DNA of 64,000 bases from Betaproteobacteria bacterium HGW-Betaproteobacteria-1 (GCA_002842435.1 PHCX01000008.1:142291-206290); one strand, 5' to 3'; counted from the stretch's first letter, positions 24,261-33,660 are shown. A program made the numbers and translations. The notes: generated by a model from the sequence alone, not told the origin.

Positions 24261-27206
24261 TTATTTCAGCTTGGCGAGCTGCGCCTGCAGTTTATCCAGC
24301 GTGGCGCTAAAGTCGGCAAGGCGACTCTTCTCCTGCTCCACCACTGCTGCCGGCGCGCGGGCGACAAAGCCCTCGTTACCGAGCTTGGCATTGGCCTTGG
24401 CAACCTCGACTTCGATGCGGGCGACCTCCTTACCCAGACGCTCCTTCTCGGCCGCAACGTCGATCTCGATCTTCAGCATCAGGCGGAAATCGCCGGCCAG
24501 CGCGACCGGTGCGTCAGCTTCCGGCAGTTCAGCGACGATCTCGACCTCGGCCAGTTTGGCCAGCGCCTTCAGGTAGGGCGCAAAGATCTGCAATTGCGCC
24601 TGATCGCCTGCTGCCACCAGCGGCACGCGCTGGGCTGGCGAAACACCCATTTCACCGCGCAAGCTGCGGCAGGCATCGACTGCATGCTTCAGTGTTGCCA
24701 CCCAGGCTTCCGCCTGCTCGTCGATCTTCTGCGGCTGGCTCTGCGGATAGGCTTGCAGCATGATGCTGGGGCCGGTACGCCCGGTCATACGATCTTCTTC
24801 GGGCTTTAGCCCGGTAGAAGTCGGAGTCCCGCGGGACATGGGGCCAACGGTCTGCCACAGTTCTTCCGTGATGAACGGAATAATCGGGTGCGCCAGACGC
24901 AGGATGGTTTCCAGCACACGCAACAACGTGCGGCGGCTGGCACGCTTCTGCGCATCGGTACCATTCTGCAATTGCACCTTTGCAAGCTCCAGATACCAGT
25001 CGCAGTATTCATCCCAGACGAATTCGTAGATGGCCTTGGCGGCGAGGTCGAAGCGGTATTCGCCAAAGGCGCGCTCGACATCGGCCTCGGTGCGTTGCAG
25101 CTGGCTGACGATCCAGCGGTCGGCCTGCGAGAAGTCCAGGTAACCCTCCGGACCGCAATCGTGCTGGCAGGGCTCCAGGCCGCAATCCTGTCCCTCACAA
25201 TTCATCAGCACGAAGCGTGTGGCATTCCACAGCTTGTTGCAGAAATTGCGGTAGCCTTCACAACGGTTGAGGTCGAACTTGATGTCGCGACCCGGGCTGG
25301 CGAGTGATGCGAAAGTGAAACGCAAGGCATCGGTACCAAAAGCCGGAATGCCTTCCGGGAATTCCTTGCGCGTGCGCTTCTCGATTTTTTCCGCATCTTT
25401 CGGGTTCATCAACCCCGTGGTGCGCTTTTTCACCAAATCTTCGAGACCGATGCCGTCAATCAGGTCGATCGGGTCGAGCACGTTGCCCTTGGATTTGGAC
25501 ATCTTCTGGCCTTCGGCATCGCGGATCAGGCCGTGCACGTATACATGCTTGAACGGGATTTTGCCGGTGATGTGTGTGGTCATCATGACCATACGCGCCA
25601 CCCAGAAGAAGATGATGTCGAAACCGGTCACCAGTACCGATGACGGCAGGTATTGCTGCAGCATCTGGTTCTGCGCATCCTTGGCATCATCGCCGGTCCA
25701 GTCCAGTGTGGAGAACGGCCACAGCGCGGAGGAATACCAGGTGTCGAGCACGTCTTCGTCACGCTTCAGATTGCCGGTGTAGCCATCCTTGGCGGCCAAC
25801 GCCCCGGCTTCGGCTTCATCATGGGCGACGTAGACACGGCCGTCGTCGGCATACCATGCGGGAATCTGGTGACCCCACCACAGCTGGCGGGAGATACACC
25901 AGTCCTGGATGTTGTTGAGCCACTGGTTGTAGGTGTTGACCCAGTTTTCCGGCACGAACTTGATCTCGCCATTGGCAACCACATCCAGCGCCTTTTGCGT
26001 GATGCTCTTGCCATCGGCGGTCGGCTTGCTCATGGCGACGAACCACTGGTCGGTCAGCATGGGCTCGATGACGACATTGGTACGGTCGCCGCGCGGTACC
26101 TTGAGCTTGTGCTTCTCGACCTTTTCCAGACAGCCCTGCGCATCGAGATCGGCGACCACCTGCTTGCGCGCGGCGAAGCGCTCAAGACCGACCAGATTGG
26201 CCGGCAAGGTAATGGATGACTTGCCGGTACCATCGGTAGCGATCACTTCAGCATTGGCCGGGATATTGCCGTTCAGGTCGATGACAATGATCTTGTCCAG
26301 TTGATGACGCTGCCCTACGGCATAGTCGTTGAAGTCGTGCGCGGGGGTGACCTTGACCACGCCGGTACCGAACTCACGGTCAACGTAGTCATCGGCGATG
26401 ATGGGGATTTCGCGCTCGCACAACGGCAGCTTGACGGTTTGGCCGATGAGCTTGCTGTAGCGCTCGTCTTCCGGATGCACCATGACGGCGACGTCGCCGA
26501 GCATGGTTTCCGGGCGTGTGGTGGCAACGGTCAGGTGGCCGGAACCATCGGCAAGTGGATAGTTGATATGCCACAGATGGCCGTCTTCTTCCTCCTGCAC
26601 CACTTCAAGGTCGGAGACGGCAGTGCCGAGCTTGACGTCCCAGTTGACCAGACGCTTGCCGCGGTAGATCAGACCTTCGTTGTAAAGGCGGACAAAAGTT
26701 TCGGTGACGGTTGTCGACAGACCTTCATCCATCGTGAAACGCTCCCGGCTCCAGTCCGGCGAGGTGCCGAGGCGGCGCATCTGGCGCGTAATGCTGTTGC
26801 CGGAGTATTCCTTCCATTCCCAGACCTTTTCCAAGAATTTCTCGCGGCCGAGGTCGTGACGGCTGACGCCTTGTGCATCAAGCTGGCGCTCGACGACGAT
26901 CTGTGTCGCGATACCGGCATGGTCGGTGCCCGGCTGCCACAAGGTGTTGTCGCCGCGCATGCGGTGATAGCGCGTCAGGCTGTCCATGATGGTCTGGTTG
27001 AAACCGTGACCCATGTGCAGCGTGCCGGTGACGTTGGGCGGCGGTAGCAGGATGCAGAAATTGTCCTGCTTGCTCGCGTCGGCGCCGGCGGCGTAGTAGC
27101 CGCGACTTTCCCAGAACTGGTACCAGCGACCCTCGATATCCTTGGGGTCGAACGATTTTGCCAGCTCCGGAGCCGGCGTTTTTTCAGTGGTGTTTTCGGT
27201 AGTCAT
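24261..27206 (-). CDS. valS: Valyl-tRNA synthetase
   Basis: 981 residues, class I synthetase. The HIGH-type motif is in [16 protein letters not shown]; the first tryptophan-rich block is [12 protein letters not shown]. The editing (CP1) domain includes [22 protein letters not shown]. The KMSKS loop is [15 protein letters not shown]. The anticodon-binding domain has [11 protein letters not shown] and ends in a long coiled-coil arm ([20 protein letters not shown]) typical of ValRS. It is somewhat longer than the E. coli enzyme because of a short N-terminal extension ([16 protein letters not shown]) and loop insertions. No clear Shine-Dalgarno site is visible at the ATG. Confidence 0.97.
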   Translation of the reverse strand: MTTENTTEKTPAPELAKSFDPKDIEGRWYQFWESRGYYAAGADASKQDNFCILLPPPNVTGTLHMGHGFNQTIMDSLTRYHRMRGDNTLWQPGTDHAGIATQIVVERQLDAQGVSRHDLGREKFLEKVWEWKEYSGNSITRQMRRLGTSPDWSRERFTMDEGLSTTVTETFVRLYNEGLIYRGKRLVNWDVKLGTAVSDLEVVQEEEDGHLWHINYPLADGSGHLTVATTRPETMLGDVAVMVHPEDERYSKLIGQTVKLPLCEREIPIIADDYVDREFGTGVVKVTPAHDFNDYAVGQRHQLDKIIVIDLNGNIPANAEVIATDGTGKSSITLPANLVGLERFAARKQVVADLDAQGCLEKVEKHKLKVPRGDRTNVVIEPMLTDQWFVAMSKPTADGKSITQKALDVVANGEIKFVPENWVNTYNQWLNNIQDWCISRQLWWGHQIPAWYADDGRVYVAHDEAEAGALAAKDGYTGNLKRDEDVLDTWYSSALWPFSTLDWTGDDAKDAQNQMLQQYLPSSVLVTGFDIIFFWVARMVMMTTHITGKIPFKHVYVHGLIRDAEGQKMSKSKGNVLDPIDLIDGIGLEDLVKKRTTGLMNPKDAEKIEKRTRKEFPEGIPAFGTDALRFTFASLASPGRDIKFDLNRCEGYRNFCNKLWNATRFVLMNCEGQDCGLEPCQHDCGPEGYLDFSQADRWIVSQLQRTEADVERAFGEYRFDLAAKAIYEFVWDEYCDWYLELAKVQLQNGTDAQKRASRRTLLRVLETILRLAHPIIPFITEELWQTVGPMSRGTPTSTGLKPEEDRMTGRTGPSIMLQAYPQSQPQKIDEQAEAWVATLKHAVDACRSLRGEMGVSPAQRVPLVAAGDQAQLQIFAPYLKALAKLAEVEIVAELPEADAPVALAGDFRLMLKIEIDVAAEKERLGKEVARIEVEVAKANAKLGNEGFVARAPAAVVEQEKSRLADFSATLDKLQAQLAKLK

Positions 27207-27266
27207 AAGCGCGCGATTTTACCACAGCGCCCGCATGACTGCGGCTTTTCGCCTCATCTGCCGGTG

Positions 27267-28154
27267 TTAATTCAGCAGCCAGATCACAGCCAGCACCGAC
27301 CCCAGCACGATCAACAGATGCCAGATGCTCCAGCACAGGTACTGATTGCGCAGCCGATGCGGTGAATGATTGGAGAGTATGAACAACCGGCCGTCTCGCG
27401 GTGCGCGCATGATATGAGTGCCGTTCTGCGCACGGATCTCGCGATGCTGTTTCTCCACTTCCCGCACCGCCGCGCGCCGCGCCAGCTCCCACTCCTGCAG
27501 ATCGATCTCGCCATTGCCGTCCAGATCGAAACGCGCATGCAGCGCAGTGCGGTCGCGCTTCCATTCGGCCAACAATGCAGCCACATCCTCTTTCAGACTC
27601 AGTTGCGAACTGGCACCGCCCTGCGTGCTGAACTCGCCCAGCGCATAAACCGAATGGCCGAACAACAGCTCCTCGATCCGCCGGTATTGCCCGTCCGTCG
27701 TCACGCGTCGCTCTGCACCGATGACCTCGGCATGGTCAGGATCGATGAAACATTGGCCGCTGCCATCGGTAATCAGGAAGATGCTGTCGCTGACGCCATG
27801 ACCGACCTGCTGCCATTTATTATTGTCCTGACGCAGATAGACACGGTAGCGATACCAGATGCAGGAAATGCCGCTGACCGGGCTGCGGATCAGGTTATCT
27901 TCTTCCAGCACGGCACGGCCATGCAGTTCAACATAACCTTGCGCGGCTGAGCCAATGCGCGAAGTCGGTGTATCGGCGATCAGCCGCATGCGGTGAAAAC
28001 TGGAAGCCCAGGCAAAGAAACTGATGAGACCGATCAGGCCGACAAAAAAAGCCGTTTCCGGCTGATTGCCGTGCTGGATGGCGACCACCAGCAGCGCCAG
28101 ATGACTGAACGAGGTGATCAGCCCGGCATAGTGGCTTTTGAAGCCTCGCAGCAT
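27267..28154 (-). CDS. GIDE-domain membrane protein with an EF-hand
   Basis: 295 residues. Two hydrophobic segments near the N-terminus and one at the very C-terminus bracket a soluble region. That region contains a GIDE-like (mitochondrial E3 ligase/MAPL-type) module: AAQGYVELHGRA, PVSGISCIWYRYRVY, FLITDGSGQCFIDPDHAEVIG, RRIEELLFGHSVYALGEF. No RING domain follows. Instead a canonical EF-hand calcium loop appears, DLDGNGEIDLQEWE. It sits 5 bp after lemA; GIDE-LemA pairs are frequent in proteobacteria, but the joint function is unknown. The EF-hand suggests calcium-dependent behaviour (inference). Confidence 0.8.
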   Translation of the reverse strand: MLRGFKSHYAGLITSFSHLALLVVAIQHGNQPETAFFVGLIGLISFFAWASSFHRMRLIADTPTSRIGSAAQGYVELHGRAVLEEDNLIRSPVSGISCIWYRYRVYLRQDNNKWQQVGHGVSDSIFLITDGSGQCFIDPDHAEVIGAERRVTTDGQYRRIEELLFGHSVYALGEFSTQGGASSQLSLKEDVAALLAEWKRDRTALHARFDLDGNGEIDLQEWELARRAAVREVEKQHREIRAQNGTHIMRAPRDGRLFILSNHSPHRLRNQYLCWSIWHLLIVLGSVLAVIWLLN

Positions 28155-28159
28155 GTGGA

Positions 28160-28726
28160 CTAACTGGCGAAGCGTTTGCTGATATCGACGTCCTTCAGCT
28201 CGGAACTGGCGAAGCGCAGCAGATCGAAGGCAGGAAATCCAAGCAATCGGGCCACGATGAGATCCGGGAATTGGGCGATGCGCACATTGTTGATGTTGAC
28301 GCTGTCGTTATAGAACTCGCGGCGGTCGGCGATGGCGTTCTCCAGACCGCTGATGCGCGCCTGCAAATGCAGAAAATGCTCGTTGGCCTTGAGTTCGGGG
28401 TAGGCTTCGGCGACCGCGAACAGATTGCCCAACCCGACACGCAAGGCACCTTCCGCCGCGCCCAGCGCCGCCACGTCATGCGCCTCACGCGCTTCGGACA
28501 CGCGCGCCCTTGCCTGTGTAACCTTTTCCAGCGTCTCCTGCTCGTGCTTCATGTAGTTCTTGCAGGTATCCACCAGCTTGGGCAGTTCGTCGTGGCGCTG
28601 CTTGAGCAGAATGTCGATATTCGACCAAGCCTTGGCCACGTTGTTTTTGATGTTCACCAGACTGTTGTAGATCATGATGAAATAAATGACGACGACGATC
28701 AGAACGACCAGCCCCACGATCCCCAT
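28160..28726 (-). CDS. lemA: LemA family protein
   Basis: 188 residues from the ATG at 28726, which has an AAGGGGAG site; a longer frame upstream runs back over the photolyase 3' end and was rejected. One N-terminal membrane helix (GLVVLIVVVIYFIMIYNSLV) is followed by the LemA helical domain: KNNVAKAWSNIDILLKQRHDELPKLV, AYPELKANEHFLHLQARI, NAIADRREFYNDSVNINNVRI, PDLIVARLLGF. Probably anchored in the inner membrane with the helical part outside. Role unknown; transcribed with the GIDE gene. Confidence 0.93.
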   Translation of the reverse strand: MGIVGLVVLIVVVIYFIMIYNSLVNIKNNVAKAWSNIDILLKQRHDELPKLVDTCKNYMKHEQETLEKVTQARARVSEAREAHDVAALGAAEGALRVGLGNLFAVAEAYPELKANEHFLHLQARISGLENAIADRREFYNDSVNINNVRIAQFPDLIVARLLGFPAFDLLRFASSELKDVDISKRFAS

Positions 28727-28763
28727 AACACTCCCCTTTATTTGCAGATTATTTTTCGAGAGT

Positions 28764-30044
28764 CTACGCGTCCACTTCCGTCTTGTGCAATGTACGCGAC
28801 GCTGCAGAGGTTTGCGACGCGGCAGCAACACCCAGCACATACGGCCCCACCTTGTCCCAGTAGCGCGAAAAGCGCTTGAGACGCTTGGGATTGACCTCAA
28901 CATCCACCAGCCAGGGTTCCGGATGCCAGGTTGGGGAAAAGGCCGACAACACGTTCTTCAGCTCGCGATTGGGCGTATCCTGCGTCTCGATACGACCGAC
29001 TTCACGCTGCATCAGTACCTCGCGCGTATCGCCGACCCAGACTTCCACATCCGGCATTTCACTGAGGCAATCGGCCATGAACTGCAGGCGATGGATAGCC
29101 CAATGGGCATAGACGTTGTCATCAAAAATGAAGATCTTGGTGAACGGACGGCGCATGAGCGGATGTGCCGGTGACAGCATCTCGTCATGCACCAGCAGAG
29201 CGAAAGCATTCAAACCCTGAACGACCGGCATCACCGGCCGCACCGGCGGGTATTGCACCGGTTGCACCGAAAGCGTGTCGCCGAACAGATGATCATGCAG
29301 GTTCTCGTAACTGTCGTCGAAAGGGCACTGCACCTTGCAGCCGGTGCAATATTTCTCGCCGGTATGGCGTGCCAGATTTTCCTTGTCGAAATAATAGGGC
29401 TTGGAACTGAACAGCGACGCTACCCATTGCCAGGAAAGATGGTTGGAAGCCTTGTCGCCATCCAGCAGATTAGCCTCAAACCAGTCGGCAGCCTCACGCC
29501 AGTTGGTCTTGCGCCAGTGCAGCACATAGGCGGCGAACCACAGGCGCGCGTGATTGTGCACATAGCCTTCCTGTAACAAATTCTTGATAAAGCCATCCAT
29601 GCACGGCAGGCCGGTCTTGCCCTTGCGGATGTCGTCAGCCAGCGGACGGCGGCCTATCGCCACCTTCGGCGTTTCCATATCCGCAAGAATCTCGTCGCCT
29701 TTCAGATACCACACCTGACGCCAATATTCGCGCCAAGCCAGTTGCATGATCAGTTTGGCGCCATGGTCGCCGGATTGGGATTTGACATGGTCGACGGTCT
29801 CGGCCAGCGTGATACAGCCGTGACGCAGGTAAGGCGAGAGCCGGGTCACCGCGCCATTGAGAAAATTGCGATTGCGGCCATAGGTCAGCGCATCGACCTC
29901 ATGCAAACGCTTGAGAGCCGCAGCCCGGCCACCGACCCAGTCATCAGTCAGGTCAGCGCCGGGATTTTGCGGAAACATGCGCCGCATGTAATGCAGGCGT
30001 TCCTGACGGTCTTGCGGAATCATCAATTTGCGCGGCTTGGACAT
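28764..30044 (-). CDS. Photolyase/cryptochrome-family protein with the FAD domain first
   Basis: 426 residues. The FAD-binding half of DNA photolyases occupies residues about 10-250: VTRLSPYLRHGCITL (67-80), QLAWREYWRQVWY (101-113), TGLPCMDGFIKNLLQEGYVHNHARLWFAAY (144-173, His/Asn/Arg around the FAD) and LLDGDKASNHLSWQWVAS (193-210). Three cysteines, C233-x2-C236-x3-C240, follow in a possible metal or FeS site. No alpha/beta antenna domain precedes it. Instead residues about 300-400 (FTKIFIFDDNVYAHWAIHRL, FMADCLSEMPDVEVWVGDTREVL) look like a Rossmann-like antenna domain, as if circularly permuted. The domain call is secure; the permutation is inference. Confidence 0.8.
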   Translation of the reverse strand: MSKPRKLMIPQDRQERLHYMRRMFPQNPGADLTDDWVGGRAAALKRLHEVDALTYGRNRNFLNGAVTRLSPYLRHGCITLAETVDHVKSQSGDHGAKLIMQLAWREYWRQVWYLKGDEILADMETPKVAIGRRPLADDIRKGKTGLPCMDGFIKNLLQEGYVHNHARLWFAAYVLHWRKTNWREAADWFEANLLDGDKASNHLSWQWVASLFSSKPYYFDKENLARHTGEKYCTGCKVQCPFDDSYENLHDHLFGDTLSVQPVQYPPVRPVMPVVQGLNAFALLVHDEMLSPAHPLMRRPFTKIFIFDDNVYAHWAIHRLQFMADCLSEMPDVEVWVGDTREVLMQREVGRIETQDTPNRELKNVLSAFSPTWHPEPWLVDVEVNPKRLKRFSRYWDKVGPYVLGVAAASQTSAASRTLHKTEVDA

Positions 30045-30376
30045 GGTATCCGGATTTCCTCTAGCTCTAGGTCTGTGCTTGATGACACCCGGGTTTTATT
30101 CTTGTTGGCCGGACGACAGATTCATATCGCGTCCCGGGTTGCCGATTGTTTTCCAATGGACAATTCTACTCCCGATAAGCCGGGCTTCCGTAACCAGACA
30201 AGCGACGAAACTGACGGATTTTGTCAGCGCAACCACTGACGCAGGATTTCACGGATCTTCTATAACATAGTACTTCTGCCGGGCCAGTTTTCAGCTCAAA
30301 CGCTGTAATGCACAAGCTGCTTGTGCATCGCTATTTTCTGCTAGCATAGTGCAACTAAAAACAAGAGGGTACAGAC
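30045..30376. other. 332-bp intergenic region with a 21-nt palindrome
   Basis: The gap lies between the divergent photolyase-like gene and nfeD. At 30308-30328 it contains a perfect 21-nt palindrome (ATGCACAAGC-T-GCTTGTGCAT), about 50 bp before the nfeD start. A weaker dyad CTGAC-7 nt-GTCAG is at 30210-30226. I see no tRNA, ORF or terminator. Confidence 0.6.
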
Positions 30377-30835
30377 ATGATTGAACCGATCTGGCTTTGG
30401 GGCATCCTGGGGTTGATGCTGGTGGCGATGGAGATGATGAACGAGACGTTCTATATCCTCTGGTTCGGTATCGCCGCTCTGATCGTCAGCGTCTGCCTCT
30501 ACTTCTTCCCGGAACTGCACGCCGGCTGGCAGTTCCTCATCTTCGCCATTTTCTCCCTCGGCTCGCTGGCGATCTGGAAAATCTATTACCGCAAGTCACC
30601 GGACCTCGACCTCAAGGTCGGTCAATCGCAGGGCGACGAAGTCGGCCGCATCGGCACCATCGTCGAAGCCGTCAACCGCAAACAGAACGGCCGTATCCAG
30701 TTTGCTCAAGGCGTCATGGGCAGCAAGGAATGGACTGCAATTTCAGAAGAAGAGCTCGAAGTCGGTAGCGAAGCGGAAATCACAGCGGTCGTCGGCAACG
30801 CGATGACAGTAAAACGACACATCCCCAGTCACTAA
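30377..30835 (+). CDS. NfeD family protein
   Basis: 152 residues. The N-terminal half is two to three membrane helices (WLWGILGLMLVAMEMM, ILWFGIAALIVSVCLYFF, FLIFAIFSLGSLAIWKIYY). The C-terminal half is a soluble OB-fold (VGRIGTIVEAVNRKQNGRIQF, WTAISEEELEVGSEAEITAVVGNAMTV). NfeD proteins pair with SPFH/stomatin proteins in membrane microdomains, and the next gene, 23 bp downstream, is such a protein. The short form without the ClpP-like protease domain is typical of this pairing. Confidence 0.9.
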   Translation: MIEPIWLWGILGLMLVAMEMMNETFYILWFGIAALIVSVCLYFFPELHAGWQFLIFAIFSLGSLAIWKIYYRKSPDLDLKVGQSQGDEVGRIGTIVEAVNRKQNGRIQFAQGVMGSKEWTAISEEELEVGSEAEITAVVGNAMTVKRHIPSH

Positions 30836-30858
30836 ATCAGAAAAGGAAAACCTTCATC

Positions 30859-31701
30859 ATGACCGAATTCATGTTTATCCTCATCATCCCGGCCTTCATC
30901 CTCATCTGGAAAGGCATCCGCATCGTGCCGCAGGGCGAGGAATGGGTGGTCGAACGCCTGGGCAAGTTCAGCGCCGTGCTGAAGCCGGGCCTGTCCGTCA
31001 TCAATCCCATCTTCAGCAAGGTGTCATACAAGGTCACCACCAAGGACATCATTCTCGATATCCCGGAGCAGGAAGTCATTACCAAGGATAACGCCGTCAT
31101 CCTCGCCAACGCCGTCGCCTTCATCAAGGTCACCAACATCGAGCGCGCGGTCTACGGTATCGACAATTTCGCCGAAGCCATGCGCAACATGGTACAGACC
31201 AGCCTGCGCTCCATCATCGGCGGCATGGACCTCAACCACGCCTTGTCCTCGCGCGACCGCATCAAGGCCGAACTGAAGACCGCCGTGGCGGACGAGGCGG
31301 CAGACTGGGGCCTGACCGTGAAATCGGTGGAGATTCAGGACATCAAACCCTCGCCCAACATGCAACAGGCCATGGAACGCCAAGCCGCTGCCGAGCGCGA
31401 GCGTGTCGCCGTCGTGACTCAGGCCGAAGGCGAGAAACAGGCCCTGATCCTGGACGCCGAAGCCCGGCTGGAAGCCGCACGCCGCGATGCCGAAGCACAG
31501 GAAGTCGCCGCCAAGGCGTCGGCCGAATCCATCCGCCTGATCACCGAAGCGGTCAAGGAAAACAACAGTTCCGCCATGTTCCTGCTTGGTGACCGCTACA
31601 TTCAGACGCTGCAGAAAATGTCAGCCTCCGATAACAGCAAGATCGTCGTCATGCCGGGCGACGTCATCGGCGCCGTCAGGAATCTGGTCGGCGGCAAGTA
31701 A
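30859..31701 (+). CDS. SPFH/band 7 (stomatin, QmcA-like) protein
   Basis: 280 residues. One N-terminal membrane anchor (MFILIIPAFILIWKGI), then the SPFH domain: VPQGEEWVVERLGKFSAVLKPG, VTTKDIILDIPEQEVITKDNA, NMVQTSLRSIIGGMDLNHALSSRD, WGLTVKSVEIQDIKPS. A long Ala/Glu-rich coiled coil (residues about 165-225) leads to a C-terminal IVVMPGDVIGAVRNLVGGK. Such proteins oligomerise into membrane scaffolds and work with NfeD. The last 30 nt of this gene recur as a near copy at 33631-33660. Confidence 0.92.
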   Translation: MTEFMFILIIPAFILIWKGIRIVPQGEEWVVERLGKFSAVLKPGLSVINPIFSKVSYKVTTKDIILDIPEQEVITKDNAVILANAVAFIKVTNIERAVYGIDNFAEAMRNMVQTSLRSIIGGMDLNHALSSRDRIKAELKTAVADEAADWGLTVKSVEIQDIKPSPNMQQAMERQAAAERERVAVVTQAEGEKQALILDAEARLEAARRDAEAQEVAAKASAESIRLITEAVKENNSSAMFLLGDRYIQTLQKMSASDNSKIVVMPGDVIGAVRNLVGGK

Positions 31702-31728
31702 ATCCTCACTTAACTAAAGGAGCATCGC

Positions 31729-31905
31729 ATGAACAAATCCTTCTGGGGCATCATCGTCCTCATCGCCGACATCTACGCCATCATCAAGATCGTGCAGAGT
31801 TCGGCATCCGCGCTGAGAAAAACATTGTGGATTGTCGGCGTGCTTCTGTTCCCGGTGATCGGCTTCATCGTCTGGCTGCTGTTGGGTCCAGGCGGCAGAA
31901 AATAA
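31729..31905 (+). CDS. 58-residue PLDc_N-type membrane protein
   Basis: A small ORF: MNKSFWGIIVLIADIYAIIK, a short basic loop and a second helix ending FPVIGFIVWLLLGPGGRK. The two-helix layout with FPxxGxIxWLLxGPR-type ending is the PLDc_N (phospholipase D N-terminal-like) family. It has an AAAGGAG site and starts 27 bp after the SPFH gene, so it belongs to the nfeD-SPFH unit, perhaps as a small partner. Function unknown. Confidence 0.8.
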   Translation: MNKSFWGIIVLIADIYAIIKIVQSSASALRKTLWIVGVLLFPVIGFIVWLLLGPGGRK

Positions 31906-32033
31906 CCCGAGCCTCCACCAACCCGGGCGTTTGCTGGATGTCTCAGCTAACCCGCAAACACGCCGGCAGTATCATCAAACACTGACATCAAGCCGCAAGC
32001 TGGACAGTTTGTTTTCACGAGTAAGGATAACGT

Positions 32034-32639
32034 ATGGCTGTGAAAAACTTTCTCAAGAACAATTTCGTGCTGGTGATCGGGCTGGCGCTACCTGCCCTGC
32101 TCATGATCGGCTTCATGATCGCGGCCAGCCTGCCCGATGTCATATCCGACCCGCCGGAATACGATCTCGTTTTCGCCATTCACGACAACAGCAGCCACAA
32201 CCTGCCGGCATCTCTCAAACTGACCGTCGATAAGGACGGTTCGCTGAAAGCGCAAGTCACCCCCGTACGCAAGGAAAACTACGGCTACGGCACCTGGAAA
32301 AAACTCTACCTGTATGAAGCCAGGTCGCAGAAAGTGCGGGAACTGCCTTTGCCTTATCCCGCTGACATGGACAAGATCGCCGAGGTCAAGGAATTTGCCG
32401 TGGAAGCGACCAAGGGCATGAAACTCGACACCACATCGGAATCGCCGGACGGCTATGCGCTTTCCTATGCCGGCTACAGCCATAGCGGCCTGGTCGGCGA
32501 ACTGTTCATGGGCAACCGCTACAACAGCGAACCGCGCCTGCGGAAAGGCAGCAGTTCGGTACGACTGGTTTCCGGCAGCGAGCGCTCCTATTTCTACTAC
32601 GGCAACATCGAGTTCATCGGCTGGGTGGTCGGCAAATGA
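32034..32639 (+). CDS. Membrane-anchored protein, unknown family
   Basis: 201 residues with one N-terminal membrane helix (FVLVIGLALPALLMIGFMIAASL) and a mainly polar, beta-rich remainder, probably periplasmic: PEYDLVFAIHD, KLTVDKDGSLKAQVTPV, DGYALSYAGYSHSGLVGELFM, SERSYFYYGNIEFIGWVVGK. I do not recognise a domain. The stop overlaps the next membrane-protein gene by 4 bp, so the two products are probably made together. AAGGATAACG precedes the start. Confidence 0.75.
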   Translation: MAVKNFLKNNFVLVIGLALPALLMIGFMIAASLPDVISDPPEYDLVFAIHDNSSHNLPASLKLTVDKDGSLKAQVTPVRKENYGYGTWKKLYLYEARSQKVRELPLPYPADMDKIAEVKEFAVEATKGMKLDTTSESPDGYALSYAGYSHSGLVGELFMGNRYNSEPRLRKGSSSVRLVSGSERSYFYYGNIEFIGWVVGK

Positions 32640-33574
32640 CCGCACGGCAGGACGCCCTCGTCGAAGTGGTCGACACCATCCGGCGCCATAACCTCAGCTT
32701 GGAGGAAATCACCGAAGCATTGCGTGACGGGCCGGAGATCAAGGAGCAACAATCAAGCGGAATCCTGTCGCGCGTGTTCGGTTATATAGGCGGCATTTTC
32801 GTGTTTGCCGGGCTGGCCATTTTTATCGGCATGCAATGGGATGTCTTGGGAACGGCGCAGCGCATCCTGCTGACTCTGGGCAGCGGATTCTGCGTCTTTA
32901 TCATGGCGCTGGCCTGTACGACCAACGACCGGCTCGAAAAAGCAGCCACGCCATTGTTCCTTGTGGCGGCGCTGCTGGAAGCCACCGGCATCCTGGTCAC
33001 GCTCAAGGAATTCTCGCTCGGCGGCGACCCGGCCCACGGCCTGCTGTTCCTGCATTTCGTCATGGCCCTGCAGCAAGGTTGCGCGTTCATTGCCAGACAG
33101 CGCAGCGTACTCGCGGTCACCACGGTTTATTTTCTGACCGGCTTTTTTGTCATCGCGTTCGATCTGCTGGAAGTCGACCGCCATCTGATCGGTTCGACCA
33201 TCGGTCTCTCGCTGCTATGCATCGGCTGGGCGCTCGACCATTCACGCCACAAACCGGTAGCGGGGCTGATGTATTTCTTCGGTTCTATCCTGTTCCTGGC
33301 CGTAGCCCACGATTGGCTCGATGGCGGGCCTTTTGACATTCTTTTCCTGGCATTGGCTTGCGGCACCATCTTCCTCAGTACCGTCGCACGCTCACGCACG
33401 CTGCTGTTCGTTGGCACGCTGGCGCTCATTTTCTATATCGGGGATTTCATGGCCGAGCATTTCGCCAACAACCTCGCGGGGCCCATCGGGCTGATATTGG
33501 CCGGCTTCATGCTCATCGGTGTCGGCGCCGTAGCGGTGCGCATCAACAACCGCTACATCCGGGAGAAAAGTTAA
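32636..33574 (+). CDS. DUF2157-like polytopic membrane protein
   Basis: 312 residues. A short soluble start (LVEVVDTIRRHNLSLEEITEAL), then FGYIGGIFVFAGLAIFIGMQWD, the typical DUF2157 first-helix block, and about eight further hydrophobic helices. Function unknown. It is coupled to the upstream anchored protein by a 4-bp overlap. About 55 bp after the stop begins a fragment resembling the end of the SPFH gene and then the DUF559 repeat element. Confidence 0.8.
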   Translation: MTARQDALVEVVDTIRRHNLSLEEITEALRDGPEIKEQQSSGILSRVFGYIGGIFVFAGLAIFIGMQWDVLGTAQRILLTLGSGFCVFIMALACTTNDRLEKAATPLFLVAALLEATGILVTLKEFSLGGDPAHGLLFLHFVMALQQGCAFIARQRSVLAVTTVYFLTGFFVIAFDLLEVDRHLIGSTIGLSLLCIGWALDHSRHKPVAGLMYFFGSILFLAVAHDWLDGGPFDILFLALACGTIFLSTVARSRTLLFVGTLALIFYIGDFMAEHFANNLAGPIGLILAGFMLIGVGAVAVRINNRYIREKS

Positions 33575-33630
33575 GGGTTTAACCGGCCGCTGAAAAACTA
33601 CTGCGGTGGCCATCAACGGCGTCGCGCGGT

Positions 33631-33660
33631 GCCGTCAGAAACCTGGTCGGCGGCAAGTAG
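33631..33660 (+). pseudogene. Vestigial 3' end of an SPFH gene
   Basis: These 30 nt match the last 30 nt of the SPFH gene (31672-31701) at 27 positions. In frame they encode AVRNLVGGK plus a stop (TAG instead of TAA), the identical C-terminus. Upstream bases do not extend the match. This is an isolated fragment with no start, so it is a relic of duplication or recombination rather than a gene. Confidence 0.65.

Noticed and set aside
28727..28903. Upstream extension of lemA
   Set aside because: It runs antiparallel-free through the 3' end of the photolyase gene in another frame. The ATG at 28726 has a strong ribosome site and begins the normal membrane helix.
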